A stretch of 64,000 nucleotides of DNA from Polyangiaceae bacterium (GTDB lineage Bacteria; Myxococcota_A; Polyangia; Polyangiales; Polyangiaceae). A model generated the notes under the pieces. It was not told the origin of the DNA, did not search any database, and worked only from the letters and a program-made list of their open reading frames with translations. Positions 17,263-25,409 of this stretch are shown here, piece by piece. Position 1 is the first letter of the stretch; each line of letters opens with the position of its first letter. Made by a program: the position numbers and the translations under genes. The DNA lies in contig JACKEB010000011.1 in NCBI GenBank assembly GCA_020633205.1, positions 558,001-622,000 of the forward strand, in the 5' to 3' direction.

Positions 17263-19413
17263 ATGCTTCGCTGGCTCCTTCCACTCGTATTTTTGCTCAC
17301 TTGGGGACGTGACTCATTTGCGAGTGACGGTGAGCCCGTGCGCCTCTGGCACGCCTATCGAGGTGGCGAACAGGCGGCCCTCGATCAGGCGGTTGCTGCG
17401 TTCCAGAAATCGAGCGGCGTCGAGGTGGAAGTGCTCCAGCTGCCCCACGACGCTTACGCGTCCAAGCTCGGAGCTGCCGCGCCCGGGGGAGCGGGGCCGG
17501 ATGTCTTCATCGACGCCCACGAACGCTTTGGCGACTACATCCGGCGTGGCGTCGTCACCCCGCTGCCTGAGAGCATCGACTCTTCGGCATTTCCGCGGGG
17601 AGCCGTCGAAGCGTTGACCCTCGATGGCAAGCTCTACGGCTTACCGCTGGCGCTGAAGGCGCTGGTTCTCTACCTCAACACGGACTTGCTGAAGCAAGCG
17701 CCGGAGAGCGTCGAGGCGCTGATCGACACGCCGCTTCCGAGTGGCGTGTTCCCCCTTGTTTACGAGGCGAACGACGCGTACTACCACGCTGCGTTCTTGC
17801 ATGCGTTCGGCGCGCGGCAACTGAACCCCGACGGTAGCTTCGGTTTCAGCGGTCCCGAGGCGGTGCGCAGCATCGAGTTCGTGCGCGACCTGATGCAGCG
17901 GGGAAAGATCCCGGAGGAAGCTGGAGGGTCCGTCGTCAAGCAGCTGTTCATCAGCGGAAAGGCGGCAGCCTACATCAGCGGACCGTGGAGTGCGGGTGAG
18001 CTAGACGGCAAGGTAAATTACCGCGCGGTACCGCTGCCACAGCTGGCGGCCACTGGCAAGCCGCTGGAGCCGTACCTCACGGTGGAGGCAGCGGCCCTCA
18101 CTCCGCGCGGCGCGCAGAACACACGCGCGCTGCAGCTAGCCCGCTACTTGGCCGGGCCTGAGAGCGCTGAGATCCGAGTGAAGGTTGGGCGGCAGCTCGT
18201 GGCGCTGCGCAAGTTGCCTCCCTCCGCTGCGGGGGATCCGTTCATTCAGGCGTTTGCCAACCAGGCGGAGCATGCGGTTCCGATGCCTTCCGGTGACCGC
18301 ATGCGCACCAGCTGGGAGCCCGCGAATCGTGCACTGAAGAAGGCGTTGAGCGGAGCTGTCAGCCCTGAAGCCGCGCTCGAGGAAGCGACCCGCCGCTTTG
18401 ACGACATGGTACGGCCGCCGCCACCGCCCGCGTCGCCGACGCCGCTCTTGTTGGTGGTGGGCGGCCTGTGTTTGCTGGGCGCTTTCCGGCTTTGGCGTCA
18501 AGCGGAGCGCGGCGAGTTGTGGTCACCCATCAAGCGCTCTCTGCCTGCTTACCTGTGGGTGGCTCACGCGGTGATCGCCGTGGGGGTGTTGGTGTTCGTG
18601 CCGATCTTCGTTGGCGCGGCGGCGAGCCTCTACGCTGGGCCCCAGGGCAGCATGCACTACGTCGGGTTGGCGAACTTTTGGGAGATCCTCACGGCGCGTG
18701 GCGCGCCCCTTCTGAGCAGCGGCTCGTTCTACCTCGTCTTGCTCGTCACGATCCTCTGGACGCTGCTCAACGTCGGGCTGCATCTGTTGATTGGATTTTC
18801 CCTGGGGTTATTACTCTCGCGACCCACGCTGAGGCTCAAGCCGCTGTATCGGGTGATCTTGATTCTGCCCTGGGCGGTGCCCTCGTATGTGACTGCTCTG
18901 GCCTGGAGAGGCATGTTCGATAGGCAGTTTGGGGCGGTCAGCGCCATCTTGGAGTCCCTTGGGGTGGAGCCCTTCAGCTGGTGGGCGCAGTTCTCCACGG
19001 CCTTTGCAGCCAACGTATCGACCAACGTGTGGTTGGGCTTCCCCTTCATGATGGTGGTGACCCTCGGCGCGCTCACGGCGGTGCCGAAGGATGTACTGGA
19101 GGCCGCTGAGGTAGACGGCGCCACGCGCTGGCAGCGCCTGCGGCTCGTTACCATTCCGATGGTCAAGCCAGTGCTGGGCCCGGCGGTGCTGCTCGGTTCG
19201 ATTTGGACCTTCAATATGTTCAACGTGGTGTTCCTGGTCAGCGGCGGCGAGCCTGACGGCACCACCGAGATCTTGGTCAGCGAAGCGTATCGCTGGGCGT
19301 TCACCCGTCAGGCGCAGTATGGATACGCCGCCGCGTACTCGGTGCTGATCTTCCTGTTGCTGTTCTTTGGCTCGAGGTTGATGAACCGCAGCCGGACTCT
19401 GGAGGCGGTATGA
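17263..19413 (+). CDS. Fusion of sugar-binding protein and MalF-type permease
   Basis: 716-residue two-domain ABC transporter subunit. Residues 1-22 are a signal peptide (MLRWLLPLVFLLTWG). Residues ~25-380 are a family-1 extracellular solute-binding domain (VRLWHAYRGGE, PDVFIDAHERFGDYIRRG, GKLYGLPLALKALVLYLNTD). A Pro-rich hinge leads into a membrane helix (~395-415) and the MalF-like membrane domain, with the EAA loop EAAEVDGATRWQRLRLVTIP near residue 610 for docking the ATPase. In E. coli MalE and MalF are separate. Here the binding domain is tethered to the membrane partner. The stop overlaps the next start by ATGA. Confidence 0.9.
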   Translation: MLRWLLPLVFLLTWGRDSFASDGEPVRLWHAYRGGEQAALDQAVAAFQKSSGVEVEVLQLPHDAYASKLGAAAPGGAGPDVFIDAHERFGDYIRRGVVTPLPESIDSSAFPRGAVEALTLDGKLYGLPLALKALVLYLNTDLLKQAPESVEALIDTPLPSGVFPLVYEANDAYYHAAFLHAFGARQLNPDGSFGFSGPEAVRSIEFVRDLMQRGKIPEEAGGSVVKQLFISGKAAAYISGPWSAGELDGKVNYRAVPLPQLAATGKPLEPYLTVEAAALTPRGAQNTRALQLARYLAGPESAEIRVKVGRQLVALRKLPPSAAGDPFIQAFANQAEHAVPMPSGDRMRTSWEPANRALKKALSGAVSPEAALEEATRRFDDMVRPPPPPASPTPLLLVVGGLCLLGAFRLWRQAERGELWSPIKRSLPAYLWVAHAVIAVGVLVFVPIFVGAAASLYAGPQGSMHYVGLANFWEILTARGAPLLSSGSFYLVLLVTILWTLLNVGLHLLIGFSLGLLLSRPTLRLKPLYRVILILPWAVPSYVTALAWRGMFDRQFGAVSAILESLGVEPFSWWAQFSTAFAANVSTNVWLGFPFMMVVTLGALTAVPKDVLEAAEVDGATRWQRLRLVTIPMVKPVLGPAVLLGSIWTFNMFNVVFLVSGGEPDGTTEILVSEAYRWAFTRQAQYGYAAAYSVLIFLLLFFGSRLMNRSRTLEAV

Positions 19414-20261
19414 GCGCAGTCGTGGACTCGCGGGAGAAGCCCAGCGCGCTCGAGTCCGTGCTCTCTCATCTCGCGATCCTGATCGGCGTCGCGTTTGCGC
19501 TCTACCCACTGCTGTGGGTCGTCTCGCTTGCTTTCCGCGCGGGAACGGCTCCGGTGCGCCAGGTAGTGCCGTTGCCCATACCCTTTACGTTGGAGCATCT
19601 GACCCACGTGGTCAGCGCGCCGCACTTCGGTCAGCAGGTGGCCAACAGCTTGGTGGTGTCGCTGGCCACGGCGCTAGTTGGCGTGGGTATCGCGCTCCCC
19701 GCCGCCTACGCCATGAGTCGCTTTCAGTTCGCTGGCAAGCAAGCCGGTACGCGGCTGTTGTTGGCGACGCAGATGTTCCCCATGGTCGCGAGCGCGGTGC
19801 CGCTCTACCTGCTGCTTCAGCACCTCGGCCTGCTCAACACCAAGACGGGCCTGGTGCTGTCCTACGCGACCACATCGGTGCCCTTCGCGATCTTTCAGCT
19901 CAAGGGAGCCTTCGACGCCATCCCCAAGGATTTGGAGGAGGCGGCGATGGTCGACGGCGCGACGCGCTTTGGTGCGTTCTGGCGCGTCGTGCTGCCCGCG
20001 GCGCGGCCCGCGATCGCGGTCACAGCGCTGTTTGCGTTCATGAGCGCGTACAACGAGTTCGTGCTCGCGGTCACCATCCTCGACAAGGAGGCAGCCTTCA
20101 CGCTGCCTGTGGTGCTCAAGCGCTACGTCGGGGAGCATGACGCTGACTGGGCATCGTTTGCCGCGGGCTCCCTGGTGGTGAGCTTGCCCGTGATGGCGCT
20201 GTTCTATGTCGCCCAACGCCACTTGGTGAGCGGCCTGACTGCAGGCGGCGTCAAGGGTTAG
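19410..20261 (+). CDS. Sugar ABC transporter permease, MalG type
   Basis: 283-residue inner-membrane permease with about six hydrophobic segments. The conserved cytoplasmic loop EEAAMVDGATRFGAFWRVVLP (trimmed core EAAMVDGATR) near residue 180 docks the MalK-like ATPase. It overlaps the fusion gene by 4 bp (ATGA), so the two are co-translated. It completes the importer with the ATPase gene at 14486. It converges on the rhomboid gene with a 4-bp overlap of stop codons. Confidence 0.93.
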   Translation: MSAVVDSREKPSALESVLSHLAILIGVAFALYPLLWVVSLAFRAGTAPVRQVVPLPIPFTLEHLTHVVSAPHFGQQVANSLVVSLATALVGVGIALPAAYAMSRFQFAGKQAGTRLLLATQMFPMVASAVPLYLLLQHLGLLNTKTGLVLSYATTSVPFAIFQLKGAFDAIPKDLEEAAMVDGATRFGAFWRVVLPAARPAIAVTALFAFMSAYNEFVLAVTILDKEAAFTLPVVLKRYVGEHDADWASFAAGSLVVSLPVMALFYVAQRHLVSGLTAGGVKG

Positions 20262-21937
20262 CGTTTTCGACTCGGGGGAGGGAGATCTCTCAGCGAAGCT
20301 GGGACGTTGTCGATCTCCAGTGTTACAGGCTGACCGCCGACGACCGAGGAGCCCGCTGTCGGGCTCGGCGGTGCGCTCGGGAGGTGACTGTTGCCCTGGA
20401 CTTCGAACACTTCGGGTGCCGTGTCGAGGGCAATCTCGAGGCCGCCAAAGCCGTCGTTGGTCGAGGCTGGCAGCTGGCTCAGCTTGTTGAGCCCTACTTG
20501 TATCCTTGTGGAAACTTTGCTGAAGCTGTCCGGCTGAAGCGTTGCGTGGTGGCGTGCCGCCTCAAACAGGCTCCTGGCGTTCTCAGGCTGCTTGGCTCGC
20601 AACATCAGCTCGGCGTGGGTTACCAGCGCCTCCGCTGCCTCCTGGGTTGCGAAACCGTCGGCGTACAGGTCTTGGTAGATGCCTTCCGCTCGCGCGACCC
20701 GGCCGCTGTTGCCGAGGTGCTCCCCGAGGCGCAGTCTGGCACGTGCTGAAGCTGCGCCGGCTTCCCCCGCGCGCTCCAGTTCCTCGAACAGGTCACCTGC
20801 GGCGTCATGCTGACCCATACGCTGGTAGAGCTCGATCAGCCGCACCCGAGTGCGCCGTGCGAGGCCTCGATCGGTTGCGCGCTCGGCGGCATCCAGCAGC
20901 GCGAGCTGCACCTCGATGCTGAAGGGCTCTTCCCGAGCTAGGGCCTCGAGCCGTGGGATGGCGCGAGGCGCCTGCCCCTCGTCAATCAAGCGCATCGCCG
21001 AGGCGAGCCGTGGATCCACCAGCGATGCGTCTTGATTCTCGATGGCGTCGTCGATGCGCTTTTCGAGACCGGAGAAGCGCATCCCCACGGCAAACGCTAG
21101 ACCGAACACAAAGCCGCCGACGTGTGCCCAGTACGCCGTCCCTCCGGCGGTTGGGTCGCTGAGCAGCGCCCAGAACAACTCACCTGCAGCCCACAGCGGC
21201 AGGAGTACCCAGGCTGGCGCTGAAAACACAAAGGGTCGGAGCCAGATCCAAGCGAGCACGTTGATATTGGTCTTGGCGTTGCGAAACGCAAAGGCGCCCA
21301 TTGCGCCTGCCACGGCACCGGACGCGCCAATCAGCGGGATTGGGCTCAGGGGGGAGAGAGCCTTGTGCACGAGCGCCGCGAACACGCCAGCTGCGAGGTA
21401 GAACGCCGGGTACATCAGCCGTCCCCACGCGTCTTCGATGATGGTTCCGGACAGCCACAAGAACCACATGTTGAAGACCACGTGGAGCACGCCACCGTGA
21501 AGGAACTGGTAGGTGACGAGGCCAAGCCAGTTGTTCTGCGCCGGGACATAGCCGAAGCGGTAGACGACGCTCTCTGAACGCGCGTCGCGTAGCCGCACGC
21601 ACAGTGCATCCATTGCCTCTTGCTCGGTGCGCGCGAGCTCTTCGCGCAACGCTGAGGTGCTGTTTGTTACCCCAGGGATACCGACGTCCAGGCTCTTCAG
21701 GGGATCCGGCGCTGGTGCTGCATCGCCAAGACCCTTCAGCTCTTCGCAGCGTTTCGCGTTCGGATGCCGATGGGCGAACGTCAACGCGTCTTGGTAGGCG
21801 TCGATCAGTCGCTCCTCGTCCGCCGCGTTGCTCGACCACAGCATCAAGTGCAGCGCTAGGTTCAGCGCGATGATGGCCGTCGTGACCCACGGCCAGCGCC
21901 GTGCTTGTTGCTCTTGATGGGAGAGCGGGAAGAACAC
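20258..21937 (-). CDS. Rhomboid-family intramembrane serine protease with TPR-like tail
   Basis: 559 residues, longer than a minimal rhomboid. The membrane domain (residues ~15-300) has an inserted soluble loop after the first helix, HGGVLHVVFNMWFLW (the HxxxxHxxxN element), the catalytic GASG Ser in PLIGASGAVAGAMGAF, and the catalytic His in AYWAHVGGFVFG. Residues ~330-500 are helical repeats of TPR character, and the end is Pro/Ser-rich. The substrate is unknown. It is a GTG start. The full catalytic set suggests an active enzyme. A role in surface-protein processing is possible but not shown. Confidence 0.9.
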   Translation of the reverse strand: MFFPLSHQEQQARRWPWVTTAIIALNLALHLMLWSSNAADEERLIDAYQDALTFAHRHPNAKRCEELKGLGDAAPAPDPLKSLDVGIPGVTNSTSALREELARTEQEAMDALCVRLRDARSESVVYRFGYVPAQNNWLGLVTYQFLHGGVLHVVFNMWFLWLSGTIIEDAWGRLMYPAFYLAAGVFAALVHKALSPLSPIPLIGASGAVAGAMGAFAFRNAKTNINVLAWIWLRPFVFSAPAWVLLPLWAAGELFWALLSDPTAGGTAYWAHVGGFVFGLAFAVGMRFSGLEKRIDDAIENQDASLVDPRLASAMRLIDEGQAPRAIPRLEALAREEPFSIEVQLALLDAAERATDRGLARRTRVRLIELYQRMGQHDAAGDLFEELERAGEAGAASARARLRLGEHLGNSGRVARAEGIYQDLYADGFATQEAAEALVTHAELMLRAKQPENARSLFEAARHHATLQPDSFSKVSTRIQVGLNKLSQLPASTNDGFGGLEIALDTAPEVFEVQGNSHLPSAPPSPTAGSSVVGGQPVTLEIDNVPASLRDLPPPSRKR

Positions 21938-22235
21938 GAGCAGAACCTTACACCCGCCAACCTACACGGCACCTCGCTCGACACGGCGCCCAGGTAGGCG
22001 CATGTACGAGCGTTGCCACGACGGAACCAGCGCGTGCACCGGGCTCGGCGTCTCGACCGTTTCCTGCCTGCTCCCTCATGAGGTCTCTGGGCACCGCCCT
22101 GCAGTTTGGGGGTAGGGGTGAGGGCACGAGTCGCTGCAGCGTTGCACTCGAGATGGATCCAAGCGTCGACGTAGCTGTCGTTTGCTTGTCATTGCTCCAT
22201 GGATCCCGCACCTTTTCGGTCAAGAGGTCGATTTC

Positions 22236-23012
22236 ATGCTTAGGCAGAGCTTTTTTGCGGTTTCCGGTGTGCGGTGTGGTGCAGCGTTGGTGGTGTCGTT
22301 GGCTCTCTCTGCCTGCGGCTCCGGCGACTCGAGTGGCTTGAATGGCGACTCGGGTAACGGCGGGAGTGGTGCCAGCGGCGGCGACTCGGGAGCGGGCAAC
22401 GGCGGCTCCAGCGGGGCGACCCAAGGTGGCTCCGGCGGGTCTTCCCAGGGCGGGAGCGCGGGCGTAGGCGCTGCGGGGAGCGGCGGTGTCGGTGGCGGCA
22501 ACGTCGGCGGTAGCGACGACGGCGGCACGAGCTTCGGCGGCAGCGCCGGAAGTGAAAATGGCGGCGCAGCGGGGGCCGGCGCCGATGGCGGCTCGGCCGG
22601 TCAAGCGGGCAGCAGCGGTAGCGCAGGCAATGGCGGTTCCGCAGGGAATGGAGCTGGCAACATCAACTGCGGAGCCGAAGTCTGCGGGCTGAACCAGAGC
22701 CAGTTCTGCTGCCAGCCACAAATGGCGGCGCCTCACTGCGTGACGGCGAGCAACCAGTGCGTGTGTAGTGGCCTCCTCTGTTCGACGATCGAGCTGCGCT
22801 GCGACGGCACCGAAGACTGTCCGGGGAAGATCTGTTGCTACGACAAGGGTGTGGCCGCGGAGCCCAACGTTGCCTGCGCCGAAACCTGTGAGCGTGGGAT
22901 CACCTCGGACCGCGCTGAAGTCTGCAAGCTAGGGGTCGACGGCAGCTGCACGAAGGGCGGCAACTGTCAGGCTCAACCAGGTTTACCGCAGGGATACGGT
23001 ACTTGCCGCTGA
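22236..23012 (+). CDS. Gly/Ser-rich Cys-containing lipoprotein
   Basis: 258 residues. A signal peptide ends in the lipobox LSAC (about residue 28). A ~120-residue linker of Gly/Ser/Asn/Ala (GGSGASGG-like) follows, then a compact Cys-rich domain of ~110 residues with about 16 Cys, presumably disulfide-bonded outside the cytoplasm. AGAGG lies 8 bases before the ATG at 22236; earlier in-frame starts precede the signal peptide. Function is unknown. This linker-plus-Cys-knot build recurs in myxobacterial secretomes. Confidence 0.75.
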   Translation: MLRQSFFAVSGVRCGAALVVSLALSACGSGDSSGLNGDSGNGGSGASGGDSGAGNGGSSGATQGGSGGSSQGGSAGVGAAGSGGVGGGNVGGSDDGGTSFGGSAGSENGGAAGAGADGGSAGQAGSSGSAGNGGSAGNGAGNINCGAEVCGLNQSQFCCQPQMAAPHCVTASNQCVCSGLLCSTIELRCDGTEDCPGKICCYDKGVAAEPNVACAETCERGITSDRAEVCKLGVDGSCTKGGNCQAQPGLPQGYGTCR

Positions 23013-23027
23013 GCGTTGCTCGAGCGG

Positions 23028-23046
23028 CCAGCTGCTCGGGAGCTGG
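23028..23046. terminator. Hairpin between convergent genes
   Basis: CCAGCT/AGCTGG stem with a 7-nt GC-rich loop between the lipoprotein and sulfatase stops. It has no U-run on either side, so termination is only suggested by position. Confidence 0.35.
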
Positions 23047-23059
23047 GGCTCGGTGCGGA

Positions 23060-25321
23060 TCAGCGCCGGGCGCCGTCCACGTGTGCGGCCAGCAGTGACT
23101 CGAGGGTCTGATACGCTGCGCCTTCGCGCGGTGCTTGGCTGCGCTCGTTGGGGTCCGTCGCGAGATCGTAGAGCTCGAAGCGTTTCCCCTCCTCGGTGTA
23201 GATGAGCTTGAACGGGTAGTGGACGATGGCGGCCATGTATCCGCGGCCATTGTTCACCTCGTAGCGCTCGAGGAAGAAGTAGTCCCTTGGCAGCCGTCCG
23301 CCGCTCACGAGCGGCAGCAGATTCCGGCCTTGGAGTTGGTCGAACCCGGCGCGTTCGCCGGCGAGGTTCAACCAGGTCGGCCCCAGGTCCTCGTGGCTCA
23401 CTGCCGTGTGGATACGTGCCGCTGGCAGACCCGGAACGTGCATCAGCGCCGCGGTGTGGATCTGCGTTTGCATCAGGTTGCTACCGTGCCAGCTCTCTCC
23501 GTGTTCCTTGAACTCTTCGCCGTGGTCGCCGACGACGGTGACCAGCGTCTTGTCGTCGAGACCCAGAGCGCTCAGCTTGTCGAGGATCTCGCCGACCACC
23601 GCGTCCACCTCCCAGATCTCACTGGCGTATAGATCTTGCGGGTCGTCGCCGAAGTTCGGGGCGCGGCTCGAGCGCTGGTAGAGGTAGTGGGGCTCCATCA
23701 AGTGGATCCACAAGAAGAACGGACGGCTCTTCAGCTGCTCGAGCTGCGTCATGGCCAGCGCCGCCTCGGCACGCCCGATATGACCACGCATGGTCCCGCC
23801 GCTGTAGGAGAGCTTGGTCGACGTGTCGTACACATCGAAGCCACGATCGAAGCCCGCGGACTCCGCCTTGGTGAAGGCACGGAACGAGTTCAGGATGGCC
23901 ACGGTGCGATAGCCAGCGCGCTGGAACATCTGCGGGATCCACGGCGTGTCTGGCTCGAGCGCTCGCATGTGTTGGCTGGCTCCCTGGGCGCGCCAGTGCA
24001 TGCGGGTTGGCGACCTGGAAGACAAGATGGCTGGCAGGGAGAGCCGCGTCCAAGGTGTGGTTGCGAAGTAGTTGTCGAAGACGATGCTGCGCTCGGCGTA
24101 GGCATCCAGCCGCGGCGTCGTTTTATGCCGCGCGGCAATGCCTTGCATCTGGTTGAAGCCGACGGCGTCGGCGCGGAGCGTCTCGACGGTGATGAGCAGG
24201 ACGTTCAGCTTGCCAGGTACGGACTTCGGAGCTTCGACCCAGACCGGCGGTTTGATCGCCTGAGCCCCGCTCGCGTCGCCGCCGAAGCAGTTGTTGTCGA
24301 GGCCGTCACCCGGGACCTCGATGGCGCCAGGATGTACCGCCGCGTCGAACCCTTTGCAGTCTCCGCCACTCCACAGCGCTGAGTAGCCGTCGCGATCGAA
24401 ATCACTCAGGCTGCGCAGGCCCTTGAGCAAGATGGCGGAGGCGCCGCCGCTCTGTGCGACGCGCGCGCTGATTCCCCAAGGAACAAACGCACCGACCAAG
24501 AAGAGCACCGCGGCGCTGCCCCAGGCGGCTACCCCGAGCCAGCGCGGTCCGAGCACCAGGCGGCGCCGTAGGGCCAAGCGAAGCACTGCGTAGCCGACCA
24601 GAGCACCCAGCAAAGAGAAGCCGAGCCAGCGGTTCAGCTGCGCGAAGCCGCTCCGGTTGTCCACGATGAGCCAGGTAGCCACGCCGAGGCTCAGGCTGAC
24701 CGCGGCGCCGAAGAGCCCGAGCGCTGCGCCTCTGCTGCGTTCGCGCAGCAGCGCGACGGCGAAGGCCAGGCGGTTCCCCAGGCCAAGCGCCAACCCGAGA
24801 TAGCCGAGGCAGGTACACACGAGGAGCAGCGACGCGAGCTCCCGGTTGTGAAACGTCGCCCAGAAGGCCAGGTTCAGGCGATACAGCCCGAACGCGCCGC
24901 AGGCGAGCAGCGGCAGCGCGGCGGTCGCCACATCGAAAGCACTGACTCGCGGATTCACGAGGAAGGCCCGGGCTTGAACTCCCCCGGCAGGATGTGACGC
25001 CTGGTCGGTGGCGGGTGCGCGCTCGGTTGGCGCCAGCTCCGAGAAGCGATCCGAGGCGGCGGCGTGAGTCTCGGAGCTCGTCGCTACGCTAGCTCCGCTG
25101 GCGCTACGTTTCCCTGCGGTTTTCCTCTCCCCCAACCAAGCTAGCAATGCGCCAAGACACAGGCCGAGCAGCAGACTGAGGCACAGCTCGTAGCCCAGGG
25201 CCGTGAGGAAGCCGAGGGCCTTGCCCGCACCTTGTGCTTCGCTCCTCAGGGCGACCCCCAAGGCATCCACCAAGGAGGCGCTGCTGACCGCTGCGATGGC
25301 CGCCCAGGTGCTGCGCTTCAC
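23060..25321 (-). CDS. Membrane-anchored sulfatase-fold enzyme with MopE-like motif
   Basis: About 753 residues. Six or more membrane helices span residues ~15-330. A short segment (~345-385) with DFDRDGYSALWSGGDC and PGAIEVPGDGLDNNCFGG matches the PF11617/MopE type of metal-binding repeat. The alkaline-phosphatase-superfamily domain then begins at NVLLITVETLRAD and holds GDHGEEFKEHG. The usual Cys/Ser nucleophile motif C/S-x-P-x-R reads TTPWTRLSLPAIL, so a Thr may be the nucleophile, as in phosphoglycerol or phosphoethanolamine transferases. Sulfatase activity is therefore uncertain. The start is set at GTG 25321 to avoid running into mfd; this choice is not firm. Confidence 0.8.
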   Translation of the reverse strand: MKRSTWAAIAAVSSASLVDALGVALRSEAQGAGKALGFLTALGYELCLSLLLGLCLGALLAWLGERKTAGKRSASGASVATSSETHAAASDRFSELAPTERAPATDQASHPAGGVQARAFLVNPRVSAFDVATAALPLLACGAFGLYRLNLAFWATFHNRELASLLLVCTCLGYLGLALGLGNRLAFAVALLRERSRGAALGLFGAAVSLSLGVATWLIVDNRSGFAQLNRWLGFSLLGALVGYAVLRLALRRRLVLGPRWLGVAAWGSAAVLFLVGAFVPWGISARVAQSGGASAILLKGLRSLSDFDRDGYSALWSGGDCKGFDAAVHPGAIEVPGDGLDNNCFGGDASGAQAIKPPVWVEAPKSVPGKLNVLLITVETLRADAVGFNQMQGIAARHKTTPRLDAYAERSIVFDNYFATTPWTRLSLPAILSSRSPTRMHWRAQGASQHMRALEPDTPWIPQMFQRAGYRTVAILNSFRAFTKAESAGFDRGFDVYDTSTKLSYSGGTMRGHIGRAEAALAMTQLEQLKSRPFFLWIHLMEPHYLYQRSSRAPNFGDDPQDLYASEIWEVDAVVGEILDKLSALGLDDKTLVTVVGDHGEEFKEHGESWHGSNLMQTQIHTAALMHVPGLPAARIHTAVSHEDLGPTWLNLAGERAGFDQLQGRNLLPLVSGGRLPRDYFFLERYEVNNGRGYMAAIVHYPFKLIYTEEGKRFELYDLATDPNERSQAPREGAAYQTLESLLAAHVDGARR

Positions 25322-25409
25322 CGACGGGACGATGGCACAAGGCGCGCGGGATGGGAAACAATGGAAAGCGCTAGAAACACCGCGAAAAGCCCAGAGAGCC
25401 CGCGCTGGC

